Made by a program: the position numbers and the translations under genes | Shown: in pieces, positions 7,407 through 16,931 of the stretch | Numbering within the stretch: the stretch's first letter is position 1 | Layout: every line of letters starts with the position of its first letter | Notes under the pieces: generated by a model | The model's input: only the letters and a program-made list of their open reading frames with translations | Told to the model about the DNA's origin: nothing | Database searches by the model: none | DNA from: Thermohalobaculum sp039815685 | Lineage (GTDB): Bacteria; Pseudomonadota; Alphaproteobacteria; Rhodobacterales; Rhodobacteraceae | NCBI GenBank assembly: GCA_039815685.1 | Contig: JBCBYV010000022.1 | Span: 1-64,000, forward strand | Length of the DNA stretch: 64,000 nt | Direction of reading: 5' to 3'

Positions 7407-9280
7407 CCGACTTTGCCGCCCCGATCCACCGCCGCCTCCGCCCGCGCGCGCCCGAGCCGCCGCGGGCGCAGGCGCGTGAGCGGGATAACTGGCGCGTGAT
7501 CCTCGTGATCTTCGCCTTTGTCCTCTTCTACGGCGTGCTCGGCGGGCGCATGGCGTTGATGGCGCTTTCCGACCCGGCAGAGCCTACCCTTGGTGCCTCG
7601 GCGCAGGCGGAGCCTGTGCGCGGGGCGATCACCGACCGTGCGGGCCAGCTCCTCGCCGCCAACCTGCCGGCCTACTCGCTCTATGCCCACCCCTCGGAGA
7701 TGCACGATGCGGAGGGCAGCGCTCGGGCGCTGGCCGAGATCTTTCCGGATATGGAGGAGGCGGATCTGCACGCCCTCCTCACAGACCGACGCAGCTTCGT
7801 CTGGGTCCGCCGCCCGGTCACGCCACGCCAGAAGGACCGGGTGCTGGACATCGGGGAGCCGGGGCTCGTCTTCGGCTACCGCGATCTCCGCTTCTATCCC
7901 GCCGGCCGCACCGCAGCGCATATCGTCGGCAGCGTGAAGGCGGGGCGTGAGGCCGTGCACCACGCTGAGCTGGTAGGTGCGGGCGGCGCAGAGCGTCACT
8001 TCGACCGCCGCCTCCGCAACCCTGCCCGGGCCGGCGAACCCCTCGCCCTCAGCATCGATCTCTCCGCCCAGGCCGCCCTTGCGGATGTGCTTGGCTGGGA
8101 GAAGGCAAGGCTCGGCGCGAAGGGGGCGGCCGGTATCCTCTTGCGCACGACGGGCGAAGTGGTGGCGATGGTCTCGCTTCCCGATTTCGACCCGAACGAG
8201 CGGCCGAAGAAGAAGGATCGCGCCGCCGGCCGCTCCCCCCGCTTCAATCGCGCGGTGCAGGGGGTCTACGAGCTCGGCTCGGTCTTCAAGCCGATCACCG
8301 CGGCCATGGCGCTGGACGCGGGCGTGGCGACGCCGGACAGCCTGATCGCGACGGGTGAGCCCATCATCTGGCGGCGCCAGCGCGTGCGGGACATGCACCG
8401 GATGCCCGCGCAGATGACGGTGACCGACATCATCCGCCGGTCCTCGAATGTCGGCTCCGCCCGCCTCGCCCTCATGGTGACAACGCCCCGCTTCAAGGAG
8501 TATCTCGACGCTCTCGGCATGTTCGCGCCGAGCCCGCTCGAGATCGCGGAGGCGCGTGGGGCGCGCCCGCTCCTGCCGCCGAAATGGACGGAGCTGAGCA
8601 CCATGAACATCGCCTTCGGGCACGGGCTGGCCGTCTCGCCGATGCATCTGGCCGCCGCCTATGCGACGCTGGCCAATGACGGGCGGCTGGTCGTGCCGAC
8701 GTTGCGCCAGGGCTATGTGCCTGAAGGCGCAGGGAAAGAAGTATTCTCACCCCGGGCCGCGCGCCAGGTTCTGGCGATGCTGCGGAGCGTGGTGACGGAC
8801 GGGACGGGACGGCGGGCCGACGTCAAGGGCTACGAGATCGGCGGCAAGACCGGGACTGCGGACAAGCCGCGCGAGGATGGCCGCGGCTATGCGCGGGACC
8901 GGGTTCTGGCGACCTTTGCCTCCGTCTTCCCGATCTCCGACCCGGAATACGTGCTGATCGTCAGCATGGACGAGCCGACGGACCGGTCCGGGCGCTACCC
9001 CTCGCGCCAGGCGAGCCGGACGGCCGCGCCGGCGGTGCGGGAGGCCGTGCAGCGGATCGCACCGATTCTGGGACTGCGGCCGCGGCCCGATCTGGTGCCG
9101 ATCGGGCTCGATGCGCCGGAACAGTCGACGCCGCCGGCCCTGCCGATCGCCCTTGTGCCCACGCCGGAGCCTCAGACGGCGAGCGTCTCCACCGGCTCGG
9201 AAACGTCGGTCGCGGAGATCGGTGGTGGGACGGCAACACCGCAACCCCTTCCCCCGCGCCGCCCGCAGAGCCGGCCATGA
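7403..9280 (+). CDS. ftsI: Septal peptidoglycan transpeptidase FtsI (PBP3)
   Basis: Class B penicillin-binding protein that cross-links septal peptidoglycan together with FtsW. A membrane helix (VILVIFAFVLFYGVLGGRMALM) lies at about residues 33-54 after a basic cytoplasmic tail. The dimerisation domain begins with GAITDRAGQLLA near residue 74. The transpeptidase domain has the acylation motif SVFK near residue 294, SSN near residue 350 and KTGT near residue 484. Length 625 residues is in the usual range, with a proline-rich C-terminal tail of about 70 residues. The GTG start at 7403 overlaps the ftsL stop. Confidence 0.96.
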   Translation: MTDFAAPIHRRLRPRAPEPPRAQARERDNWRVILVIFAFVLFYGVLGGRMALMALSDPAEPTLGASAQAEPVRGAITDRAGQLLAANLPAYSLYAHPSEMHDAEGSARALAEIFPDMEEADLHALLTDRRSFVWVRRPVTPRQKDRVLDIGEPGLVFGYRDLRFYPAGRTAAHIVGSVKAGREAVHHAELVGAGGAERHFDRRLRNPARAGEPLALSIDLSAQAALADVLGWEKARLGAKGAAGILLRTTGEVVAMVSLPDFDPNERPKKKDRAAGRSPRFNRAVQGVYELGSVFKPITAAMALDAGVATPDSLIATGEPIIWRRQRVRDMHRMPAQMTVTDIIRRSSNVGSARLALMVTTPRFKEYLDALGMFAPSPLEIAEARGARPLLPPKWTELSTMNIAFGHGLAVSPMHLAAAYATLANDGRLVVPTLRQGYVPEGAGKEVFSPRAARQVLAMLRSVVTDGTGRRADVKGYEIGGKTGTADKPREDGRGYARDRVLATFASVFPISDPEYVLIVSMDEPTDRSGRYPSRQASRTAAPAVREAVQRIAPILGLRPRPDLVPIGLDAPEQSTPPALPIALVPTPEPQTASVSTGSETSVAEIGGGTATPQPLPPRRPQSRP

Positions 9281-10863
9281 GTGCCGCGGCCGCTGCGGCG
9301 CCCTGCACTGTAACCCTCGAGAGCATTGGGCTTTTCCCCGGTGCGGCGTTCGGGCTCGAAGGGCCTGCACCCGCGCCCGGCGCGCCGGTGGCCGGCCTCG
9401 CGGTGGATAGCCGGGAGGTCAAGCCGGGCTTCGTGTTCTTCGCGATCCCGGGCACGCGGCTCGACGGCGCGGAGTTCATCCCCTTCGCGCTCCGCATGGA
9501 CGCCTCTGCCATCGTGGCGACGCCGGACGGCGCGGCCCGGATGGCGCCGGCGGATGGCTGGCCCGTGCCGGTGCTGACGACCGAGACCCCGCGCCGGGCC
9601 CTCGCGCTCGCCGCAGCGGCGTTCTACGGCGCGCAGCCGGCGGTGATGGCGGCAGTGACGGGGACGAACGGGAAGACCTCGACGGCGCATTTCCTGCGCC
9701 AGATATGGTGTGCGGCGGGGCTGCCTGCCGCAAGCCTTGGGACGACGGGGATCGAGGGCGGGACGGCCGACGCGCCGCGCGCTTTCGATTTGGCGCTTGG
9801 TGCGACGACGCCCGAGCCGATCACGCTGCACGCGGCCCTCGCGCGGCTGGTGGGCGCGGGGTGCAGCCATGCGGTGATGGAGGCGTCGTCGCATGGGCTG
9901 GCGCAACACCGGACGGATGGGGTCCGGCTCAGGGCGGCGGCGCTCACGCATATCACGCGGGACCATCTCGACTACCACGCGGATCATGAGGCTTATGTTG
10001 CTGCAAAGCTTCGGCTTTTCGGTGACGTGCTGCCGGAGGGCGGTGCGGCGGTGATCAATCTCGACGACCCCGTCGCCGCCCGCGCCGTTGCCATGGCCAA
10101 GGCGCGGGGGCAGCGGGTGATCACCACCGGCAGGCACGAGCGCGCGGATCTCCGCCTTCTCGAGCAACGCTTCCGCACCGGCGGGCAGGATCTGGTCGTT
10201 TCGCATCAGGGGAAAGAACATGCCGTCGCCCTCGGGCTCGTCGGCACCTATCAGGCGGAAAACGTCCTGACGGCAGCAGCGCTCGCCCTTGGCACCGGGC
10301 TTGCCGCCGACACCATGTTTGCAATGTTGCCGGGCCTTCGAACTGTGCGGGGACGCATGGAGCTGGCCGGTTATCGCGCCAACGGGGCCGCGGTGTATGT
10401 GGATTACGCCCATACGCCGGGGGCCCTCGCCTCCGCTCTCGCCTCGCTCCGTCCGCATGCCACGGGCAATCTCGTCTGCGCGTTCGGGGCGGGCGGGGAC
10501 CGGGACCGGGGCAAGCGGCCGCTGATGGGCGAGGCCGTGGCCAAGGGCGCCGATATCGGAATCGTCACCGACGACAACCCGCGGAGCGAGGACCCCGCCC
10601 TGATCCGAGCCGCTGTCTTCGATGGCGCCCGGGCCGCTGCGGGCCACCCCTCGCGCATCCAGAACATCGGGGGTCGGGCGGAGGCCATCCTGGCCGGCGT
10701 CGATGCGCTGGAGGGGCCAGGCGACGTGCTTCTGATCGCGGGTAAGGGGCATGAGCAGGGGCAGGAGGTGGCCGGCGAGATGCTGCCCTTCGACGATGTC
10801 GAGCAGGCGCGGACTGCCATCGCCGTGCTCGATGGCGACGATCTCGGAGGGCTTGGGCCATGA
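9277..10863 (+). CDS. murE: UDP-MurNAc-tripeptide synthetase MurE (meso-diaminopimelate adding)
   Basis: MurE adds the third amino acid to UDP-MurNAc-L-Ala-D-Glu in the cytoplasm using ATP. The Mur-ligase P-loop TGTNGKTS is at about residues 126-133. The C-terminal domain carries DNPRSEDP near residue 432, the arginine-containing signature associated with meso-diaminopimelate specificity. Length 528 residues is slightly above average. The start codon overlaps the ftsI stop (ATGA) and the end overlaps murF, so translation is probably coupled. Confidence 0.96.
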   Translation: MSAAAAAAPCTVTLESIGLFPGAAFGLEGPAPAPGAPVAGLAVDSREVKPGFVFFAIPGTRLDGAEFIPFALRMDASAIVATPDGAARMAPADGWPVPVLTTETPRRALALAAAAFYGAQPAVMAAVTGTNGKTSTAHFLRQIWCAAGLPAASLGTTGIEGGTADAPRAFDLALGATTPEPITLHAALARLVGAGCSHAVMEASSHGLAQHRTDGVRLRAAALTHITRDHLDYHADHEAYVAAKLRLFGDVLPEGGAAVINLDDPVAARAVAMAKARGQRVITTGRHERADLRLLEQRFRTGGQDLVVSHQGKEHAVALGLVGTYQAENVLTAAALALGTGLAADTMFAMLPGLRTVRGRMELAGYRANGAAVYVDYAHTPGALASALASLRPHATGNLVCAFGAGGDRDRGKRPLMGEAVAKGADIGIVTDDNPRSEDPALIRAAVFDGARAAAGHPSRIQNIGGRAEAILAGVDALEGPGDVLLIAGKGHEQGQEVAGEMLPFDDVEQARTAIAVLDGDDLGGLGP

Positions 10864-12350
10864 CCTCGCTCTGGACCTCAGCGGCTGCGGCCGAGGCGAC
10901 GGGCGGGCGCGTCACCGCGGACTGGTCGGCGACGGGCATCAGCATCGATAGCCGCACGACCGAGCCCGGCGATCTCTTCGTTGCCCTCACCGCCGAGCGG
11001 GACGGGCATGACTATGCGGTCGCTGCGCTCAAGGCCGGGGCCGCGGCGGTGATGATCCATCGCAGGCCCGAGGGATTGCCGACGGATGCGCCGTGCCTCG
11101 AGGTCGGGGATACGCTCGACGCACTCTGCGCGCTTGCGGCCGATGCGCGGGCGCGGAGTACGGCGAAGGTGCTGGCGATCACCGGCTCCTCGGGCAAGAC
11201 CACGACCAAGGACATGGCCGCGACGATGCTGGCAAGCCTGCCCGGCACGGTCGTGCATTCGGCCGAGCTCAGCCTCAACAACCATTGGGGCGTGCCACTG
11301 ACGCTCGCGCGCATGCCGCCCGAGACGACGCATGCGGTACTGGAGATCGGCATGAACCATGCGGGCGAGATCGGTCCGCTCTCCCGCCTCGCCCGACCGC
11401 ATGTGGCGCTGATCACGATGATCGGGGAGGCGCATATCGGCAATCTCGGCAGCATTGAGAACATCGCGAAGGCCAAGGCCGAAGTCTTCGAGGGGTTGGA
11501 GCCGGGCGGCATGGCGGTCCTGCCGGCGGACAGCGCGCAGCTTGGCATTCTGGAGGCGGCCGCCGGACCGGTGCAGGTGCAGTTCGGTCGGCAGGACACC
11601 GCGCCCTTTCGGCTGATCGAGGCGCGGGTCGGCGGTGGCTCGACCATGGTCTCGGCCAGCCTTCGCGGCGCGGCGTGGTCCTTTCGGATCGGGGCGCCGG
11701 GGCTCCATCTTGCGTCGAACGCGCTGGGCGCGCTCGCGGCGATCGAGGCGCTGGGCGCGGATCCGGCGCGGGCGGCCCTCGCCCTCACCGCGTGGTCGCC
11801 GGGGGCGGGGCGGGGTGAGCGGTGGCGGATCGCCCTCGGGCCGCGCGAGCTTGATGGCGGGCTCGACGGGGAGATCCTGCTCTTGGACGAGAGCTACAAC
11901 GCCAATCCGGCATCGGTCCGAGCAGCGCTTTCGGTGCTGGGCTCGGAGGCGCCGAAGGACGGGATCGGGCGTGTTGCCCGCGGCCGGCGCATCGCGTTCC
12001 TCGGCGATATGCTGGAGCTCGGCGAGGACGAGGCGGCGCTGCATGCCGGGTTGGCGGCGGCGCCGGAGATGATGGAGGTCGACCTCGTCCATTGCTGCGG
12101 GCCGGCGATGCGCGCGCTTTGGGAGGCGCTGCCGAGGGGAAAGCGCGGACATTGGGCGGAGAGTTCCGCGGGGCTTGCCAAGCGGGCCCGGGCGACGCTT
12201 GACGCAGGCGACGTGGCCATGGTCAAGGGCTCGAAAGGCGCGCGCATGGGACCCGTGGTCGAGGCGATCAAGGCGCTCGGCACGCCGGCAAGGACCGGGG
12301 CCGAGATGCCGCCCGCATCGCCCGCGCCGCCGGCCAGGAGGGATGCCTGA
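10860..12350 (+). CDS. murF: UDP-MurNAc-tripeptide:D-alanyl-D-alanine ligase MurF
   Basis: MurF adds D-Ala-D-Ala to complete the UDP-MurNAc-pentapeptide. The N-terminal domain has the substrate motif DSRTTEPGDLFVAL near residues 24-37. The ATP-binding GSSGKTTTKD is near residues 109-118, NNHWGVPLTLAR near 140-151, and the C-terminal domain begins around LLDESYNANPAS near 341-352. Length 496 residues is normal. It overlaps murE by 4 nt, and mraY begins 2 nt after its stop codon. Confidence 0.96.
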   Translation: MTSLWTSAAAAEATGGRVTADWSATGISIDSRTTEPGDLFVALTAERDGHDYAVAALKAGAAAVMIHRRPEGLPTDAPCLEVGDTLDALCALAADARARSTAKVLAITGSSGKTTTKDMAATMLASLPGTVVHSAELSLNNHWGVPLTLARMPPETTHAVLEIGMNHAGEIGPLSRLARPHVALITMIGEAHIGNLGSIENIAKAKAEVFEGLEPGGMAVLPADSAQLGILEAAAGPVQVQFGRQDTAPFRLIEARVGGGSTMVSASLRGAAWSFRIGAPGLHLASNALGALAAIEALGADPARAALALTAWSPGAGRGERWRIALGPRELDGGLDGEILLLDESYNANPASVRAALSVLGSEAPKDGIGRVARGRRIAFLGDMLELGEDEAALHAGLAAAPEMMEVDLVHCCGPAMRALWEALPRGKRGHWAESSAGLAKRARATLDAGDVAMVKGSKGARMGPVVEAIKALGTPARTGAEMPPASPAPPARRDA

Positions 12351-12352
12351 CG

Positions 12353-13435
12353 ATGCTTTATGAGTTGAGCGCCTTTAGCGATGGCGGCGATTTCTTCAAT
12401 CTTTTCCGCTACATCACGTTTCGGGCGGGTGGGGCGTTCATCACGGCGCTGTTCTTCGGCTTCGTCTTCGGTCGCCGGATCATCGAGCTTCTGCGGAAGT
12501 TCCAGAAGAAGGGGCAGCCCATTCGGGACGACGGCCCGCAGGCGCATGCTGCCAAGGCCGGGACGCCGACCATGGGGGGCGTGATGATCCTGGGCGCGCT
12601 GCTCGTCAGCACGCTCCTTTGGGCGCGGCTCGACAACGGCTTCGTCTGGATGATCTTGCTGGTCACGGCCGGCTTCGGGATGATCGGCTTCGTGGACGAC
12701 TATGCCAAGGTCTCGAAATATACGGTAAAGGGCGTGAGCGGGAAGGTGCGCCTGGGTGCGGGCTTCGCGATCTCCGCCGTTGCGGCGCTTTGGGCGGCCT
12801 ATCTGCAGCCCGAGGAGCTGACCTATCAGCTTGCGGTGCCGTTCCTGAAGGATGTGCTGATCCCGCTGGGGCTCCTGTTCGTGCCGTTCGCCATGCTGGT
12901 GATCGCGGGCGCGGCGAACGCGGTGAATCTGACGGATGGGCTCGATGGTCTTGCGATCATGCCGGTGATGATCGCGGCGGGCTCGCTCGGCATCATCGCC
13001 TATGTCGTGGGGCGGACGGATTTCACCGAGTATCTGCAGCTTCATTATGTGCCGGGGACGGGGGAGACCCTGATCTTCTGCTCGGCGCTCATTGGCGCGG
13101 GGCTCGGATTTCTCTGGTACAACGCGCCGCCGGCGCTCGTTTTCATGGGGGATACCGGGAGCCTTGCACTTGGCGGGGCGCTGGGAGCGATCGCGGTGGC
13201 CTCGAAGCACGAGATCGTGCTGGCGATCATCGGCGGGCTCTTCGTGATGGAGGCGGTGAGCGTGATCGTGCAGGTCGCGAGCTTCAAGCTCACGGGCAAG
13301 CGCGTCTTCCGCATGGCGCCCATTCACCATCATTTCGAGCAGAAGGGGTGGGCCGAGCCGACCATCGTGATCCGGTTCTGGATCATCTCGATCATCCTCG
13401 CCCTGATCGGGCTTGCGACGCTGAAGCTCCGGTGA
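12353..13435 (+). CDS. mraY: Phospho-N-acetylmuramoyl-pentapeptide transferase MraY
   Basis: Integral membrane enzyme that transfers phospho-MurNAc-pentapeptide to undecaprenyl phosphate, forming lipid I. The 360-residue protein has about ten membrane helices and the family motifs GTPTMGGV near residue 67, FVDDYAK near residue 113, NAVNLTDGLDGLA near residues 190-202, GDTGSLALGG near residue 268 and APIHHHFE near residue 322. The aspartates of DDYAK and DGLDG are the catalytic region in this family. Spacing and frame suggest coupling to murF. Confidence 0.97.
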   Translation: MLYELSAFSDGGDFFNLFRYITFRAGGAFITALFFGFVFGRRIIELLRKFQKKGQPIRDDGPQAHAAKAGTPTMGGVMILGALLVSTLLWARLDNGFVWMILLVTAGFGMIGFVDDYAKVSKYTVKGVSGKVRLGAGFAISAVAALWAAYLQPEELTYQLAVPFLKDVLIPLGLLFVPFAMLVIAGAANAVNLTDGLDGLAIMPVMIAAGSLGIIAYVVGRTDFTEYLQLHYVPGTGETLIFCSALIGAGLGFLWYNAPPALVFMGDTGSLALGGALGAIAVASKHEIVLAIIGGLFVMEAVSVIVQVASFKLTGKRVFRMAPIHHHFEQKGWAEPTIVIRFWIISIILALIGLATLKLR

Positions 13436-13438
13436 GCC

Positions 13439-13900
13439 ATGGCAGGCCCGGACCCGCAGCTCACCGCCGAGCGCTTCGCGGCCCTGCTGGCCGAGCGGGC
13501 GGTGCCGGCTGTGCGGGCGGGGTTGGGCCTCGATGTCGGCGGGCTCGACCCGGCCGACCCGGCGGATGCGGCGGAGTTCCTGGGCGGTGGTGCCGGGGTT
13601 TGTGCGACCGCCTGGGAGGAGACGTTGATCCTCTATCAGCGCGACGGCGCGGATCTGGTGGAGGTGCGGGGCGTGCCGGTGGATCGGCTGCATCTCGAGG
13701 ATGCGCTTGCCCATTGGGCCCTGGTGACGGCTCCGGGCTTCGAGGTGGCGATGCGGCCCGCCGAGGGTGTTGCGCTGATCCTGGAGGCGCCGCATCCGGA
13801 GGGTGGGGCGATCCGGCTGAGGCTCGCCTATCAGGAAGACCCGGACGAGCGCGGGGTCTGGGCCGCCCATGGTGTCGTGCGCTGGCTGAGGCCCCGGTGA
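13439..13900 (+). CDS. Unrecognised 153-residue protein inside the dcw cluster
   Basis: I do not recognise this protein. The ATG lies 3 nt after the mraY stop codon, and the frame shows strong GC-rich third positions like its neighbours, so it is probably a real gene cotranscribed with mraY. The product is acidic and soluble-looking, with no signal peptide or membrane helix. It has predicted mixed helix and strand, with tryptophan-containing stretches such as ATAWEETLILYQRDG near residues 56-70 and VWAAHGVVRWLRPR at the C terminus. Standard dcw clusters have no gene here between mraY and murD. A role linked to cell wall synthesis is only guilt by association. Confidence 0.65.
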   Translation: MAGPDPQLTAERFAALLAERAVPAVRAGLGLDVGGLDPADPADAAEFLGGGAGVCATAWEETLILYQRDGADLVEVRGVPVDRLHLEDALAHWALVTAPGFEVAMRPAEGVALILEAPHPEGGAIRLRLAYQEDPDERGVWAAHGVVRWLRPR

Positions 13901-13950
13901 TGGCTGGCGCGCTGTTGTTCGCTCGTTCTTGCCGCTGGGCGCTGTCGGGC

Positions 13951-14040
13951 GCCCGCTTCTGCTGGGGCGGTTCGGCGAGTGCAGTGTGTTGTGGGGGCGG
14001 TCTGGCGAGCGCGCTCTGTTGTGGGGGCGGTCTGGCGAGC
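13951..14040 (+). repeat. 30-nt tandem repeats
   Basis: Three consecutive 30-nt units (13951, 13981, 14011) share the core GGGGGCGGTCTGGCGAGC. The last two differ at only three positions and the first is more divergent; a fourth, weaker unit may precede them at 13921. The last unit continues into the larger hairpin repeat. Because the unit is a multiple of three, reading frames stay open across it and produce false open frames. Confidence 0.8.
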
Positions 14041-14093
14041 GCCCCGTGCCGCTGCTGCGCAGCGCCGCCGGCCCACCCGCCAGCCTGCGCCCC
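14011..14093. repeat. GC-rich hairpin repeat, copy 1
   Basis: An ~83-nt element that recurs almost identically at 14128-14212 and 16932-17018. It starts GCGCTCTGTTGTGGGGGCGG, contains the perfect palindrome GCTGCGCAGC (14054-14063) and ends GCCAGCCTGCGCCCC. GGTCTGGCG in the left part can pair with CGCCAGCC near the right end, so the whole unit can fold into one long hairpin. Confidence 0.85.
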
Positions 14094-14127
14094 GCATGAG
14101 CGTCCGGTTGCGGGGGCGGGCTGGCAT

Positions 14128-14212
14128 GCGCACTCTGTTATGGGGGCGGTCTGGCGAGCGCCCCGTGCCGCTGCTGCGCAGCGCCGCCGGCCCGCCCGCC
14201 AGCCTGCGCCCC
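14128..14212. repeat. GC-rich hairpin repeat, copy 2
   Basis: Second copy, nearly identical to 14011-14093 from CTGGCGAGCGCCCCGTGCCG onward. It ends 22 nt before the murD ATG at 14235. Confidence 0.85.
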
Positions 14213-14234
14213 TCTCGGTGTTGGGGGGGCTTTC

Positions 14235-15650
14235 ATGATCCCTGTTCGATCCTATCCGGGGGCGCGGGTTGGGGTGCTGGGGCTCGGCCGGTCCGGGCTT
14301 GCGACGGCGCGGGCGCTTGTCGCTGGCGATGCGGTGCCCGTTTGCTGGGACGATGGCGAGGCGGCGCGGGAGACGGCGGTGGCCGAGGGGTTCGAGGTCG
14401 CCGATCTTTCGCGGCCGCGTGAGGCGGGTGCCTTGGCCCGGCTCATCGTCTCGCCCGGCATTCCGCATCTCTACCCCGAGCCGCACGCCGCAGTGGCCGC
14501 GGCCTGGGACGCGGGCGTGCCGGTGGACAACGATGTCGGGCTTTTCTTTCAGGCCATCGGTGCGACCGGGGCGGAGGTGCGGGTCGTTGCCATCACCGGC
14601 TCGAACGGCAAATCGACCACCACGGCACTGCTGACGCATATCCTGCAGGCGGCGGGGCGGCCCGTGCAGATGGGGGGCAATATCGGGCGCGCGGTGCTGG
14701 ACCTCGACCCGCCGGCGGATGGTGAGGTGATCGTGCTGGAGCTCTCGAGCTATCAGACCGATCTTGCGCGCGCGCTTGCGCCGGATATCGCGGTCTTCCT
14801 CAATCTCTCGCCGGATCACCTGGACCGCCATGAAGGCCTTGGCGGGTATTTCGCGGCGAAGCGGCGGCTCTTCGAGGCGGGAGCGCCGGAGCGCGTCGTC
14901 GTCGGGGTAGACGATCGGCACGGCCGGTTCCTCGCCAATGCGGTGCGGAGCGGTGAGGCGGGCGAGGAGGGGGGTGTGATCGAGATCGCCGCGGGCGCGA
15001 AGCTGCGGGGCGAGGGCTGGTCCGTCTTCATGAACAAGCGGTTTTTGACCGAAAGGCGGAAGGGCAAGCAGGTTGCGGCCTTGGATATGGGCGCGGCCCC
15101 GGCGCTGAGGGGGGCGCACAACCATCAGAACGCCTGTGCGGCCTGGGCGGCGGCGCGGGCGCTGGGGCTAGGGCCCCGGGTGATCGAGCCTGCGCTCGCC
15201 TCCTTTCCCGGCCTTGCCCATCGCATGGAGCGGTTGGGGCAGGTGGGCGGTGTAGTCTGTGTGAACGACTCGAAGGCGACGAATGCCGATGCGGCCGAGA
15301 AGGCGTTGAGCGCCTATGACGGCATCCGCTGGATTGCGGGCGGCAAGGCGAAGGAGGGCGGGATCGCCTCCCTTCAGCCGCTCCTCGGCCGGGTGGCCGG
15401 GACCTATCTGATCGGGGAGGCCGAGGGGCATTTTGCCGATCAACTCGGCAGCGCGCCCCATGCGCGCTGCGGCACGCTCGAGGCCGCGGTGGACGCCGCC
15501 CTGGCCGATGCCGCACCCGGCGAGGTGCTGCTGCTGAGCCCCGCGGCGGCGAGCTTCGATCAGTTCGCGAGCTTCGAGGCCAGGGGCGAGGCCTTCCGTG
15601 CCCTGCTGGAAGCGAGGGGGCTCGGGCCCATCGAGGAGGACGGCCGATGA
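14235..15650 (+). CDS. murD: UDP-MurNAc-L-alanine:D-glutamate ligase MurD
   Basis: MurD adds D-glutamate to UDP-MurNAc-L-alanine. The N-terminal domain has VLGLGRSGLATARAL at about residues 13-27, the P-loop GSNGKSTTTAL at about 121-131 and the family signature NLSPDHLDRHEG near 193-204. The C-terminal region includes VCVNDSKATNADA near residue 341. Length 471 residues is normal. ATG 14235 follows the hairpin repeats; a run GTTGGGGGGGC precedes it, so ribosome binding there may be weak or structured. The stop overlaps ftsW (ATGA). Confidence 0.96.
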   Translation: MIPVRSYPGARVGVLGLGRSGLATARALVAGDAVPVCWDDGEAARETAVAEGFEVADLSRPREAGALARLIVSPGIPHLYPEPHAAVAAAWDAGVPVDNDVGLFFQAIGATGAEVRVVAITGSNGKSTTTALLTHILQAAGRPVQMGGNIGRAVLDLDPPADGEVIVLELSSYQTDLARALAPDIAVFLNLSPDHLDRHEGLGGYFAAKRRLFEAGAPERVVVGVDDRHGRFLANAVRSGEAGEEGGVIEIAAGAKLRGEGWSVFMNKRFLTERRKGKQVAALDMGAAPALRGAHNHQNACAAWAAARALGLGPRVIEPALASFPGLAHRMERLGQVGGVVCVNDSKATNADAAEKALSAYDGIRWIAGGKAKEGGIASLQPLLGRVAGTYLIGEAEGHFADQLGSAPHARCGTLEAAVDAALADAAPGEVLLLSPAAASFDQFASFEARGEAFRALLEARGLGPIEEDGR

Positions 15651-16867
15651 CCGATATCGCCGCGCGGGCCGCGCGTCTCGCCCCGGCCGAGGGGGCGGGC
15701 GCGATTGTGCCGCAGGGCTTCAGACTGAATGCGGCCTTCGTCGCTGATTGGTGGCACACGATCGACCGGTGGCTTCTTGGGATCGTCATGGTGCTGGTGG
15801 CGACGGGGCTTGTGCTGGGGCTCGCCGCTTCCCCGCCGCTGGCTGAGAAGAACGGGCTTTGGACCTATCATTATGTGGTGCGCCAGGTGGTCTTTGCCTG
15901 CATGGGTATCGGGCTCGTGCTCTGTGTCTCTGCCATGCCGGTGGTGTGGCTGAGGCGGGGGGGCGTGCTGGCCTTTGTCGCCTGCCTCGCGGCCCTTTGC
16001 GCGCTGCCCTGGTTCGGCACCGATTTCGGCAAGGGGGCAGTGCGCTGGTACTCTCTCGGCTTCATGAGCGTGCAGCCGGCGGAGTTCCTCAAGCCCGCCT
16101 TCGTGATCGCGGCCGCCTGGGTCATGGCGGGGAGCTTCGAGCGGGCGGGGCCGCCGGGGCGCGTGATCACAGGCGTCTTTGCGACCTTCATCGCCGGGGT
16201 CCTGGCGCTCCAGCCGGATTTCGGACAGGCGATGCTGCTGCTCGCGGTCTGGGCCTCGATGCTCTTCGTCTCCGGCGCGCCGATGGTGCTGTTGGTGGGG
16301 CTCGCCGGGGCCGTGTCGGTGGCGGGCTTTGTGGCCTATGCCAACTCCGAGCACGTGGCGCGGCGGATCGATGGGTATTTCCAGTCCGAGGTCGATCCGC
16401 ACACGCAGCTTGCCTATGCCGAGGCGGCGATCCGGGAGGGGGCGCTTCTGGGCGTCGGGCCTGCGCAGGGCTCGGTGAAGTGGACGCTGCCGGATGCGCA
16501 TACGGACTTCATCATCGCGGTGGCAGCCGAGGAGTTCGGGCTGGTGCTGACGCTGGCGATCATCGGGTGTTTTCTCTTCATCACGCTGCGGGCGCTTGGC
16601 CGGATCCTCGAGGAGCGCTGCATGTTCGCGCGGCTGGCGGGGACGGGGCTCGCGGTGGCCTTCGGGTTGCAGGCCTTCGTGAACCTGGCGGTCGCGATCC
16701 GGTTGCTGCCGGCGAAGGGCATGACGCTGCCCTTCATCAGCTATGGCGGATCTTCGATGATGGCGGCGGCGGTCGCGATGGGCGTGCTCTTGGCGCTGAC
16801 GCGGACGCGGCCGCAGGATCCGGCCTCGATGCTGCGGGCGGAGATAGGGCAGGACCGTCCGGGCTGA
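15647..16867 (+). CDS. ftsW: Septal peptidoglycan glycosyltransferase FtsW
   Basis: FtsW is a SEDS-family polymerase that builds glycan strands at the septum with FtsI. The 406-residue protein has a 45-residue cytoplasmic start and about ten membrane helices. Family landmarks are FGKGAVRWYSLGFMSVQPAEFLK across residues 127-149, LQPDFGQAML near 187-196, LGVGPAQGSVKWTLPDAHTDFI across 268-289, and the C-terminal LPFISYGGSSM near 362-372. It overlaps murD by 4 nt, while murG follows after a 192-nt gap that contains a hairpin repeat. Confidence 0.96.
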   Translation: MTDIAARAARLAPAEGAGAIVPQGFRLNAAFVADWWHTIDRWLLGIVMVLVATGLVLGLAASPPLAEKNGLWTYHYVVRQVVFACMGIGLVLCVSAMPVVWLRRGGVLAFVACLAALCALPWFGTDFGKGAVRWYSLGFMSVQPAEFLKPAFVIAAAWVMAGSFERAGPPGRVITGVFATFIAGVLALQPDFGQAMLLLAVWASMLFVSGAPMVLLVGLAGAVSVAGFVAYANSEHVARRIDGYFQSEVDPHTQLAYAEAAIREGALLGVGPAQGSVKWTLPDAHTDFIIAVAAEEFGLVLTLAIIGCFLFITLRALGRILEERCMFARLAGTGLAVAFGLQAFVNLAVAIRLLPAKGMTLPFISYGGSSMMAAAVAMGVLLALTRTRPQDPASMLRAEIGQDRPG

Positions 16868-16931
16868 GATGGAGCCGCGAAGCGTGAGGGTGGTCTGACG
16901 AGCGCTCTTTTTTTGGCGGGCGGAGTGATGC

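Noticed and set aside
13951..14212. CRISPR array
   Set aside because: The repeated units are directly tandem with no unique spacers of constant length, and there are no cas genes.
12619..14238. 539-residue plus-strand frame running through mraY and the 30-nt repeats
   Set aside because: It is out of frame with mraY, very glycine- and arginine-rich, and stays open over the repeats only because their length is a multiple of three.
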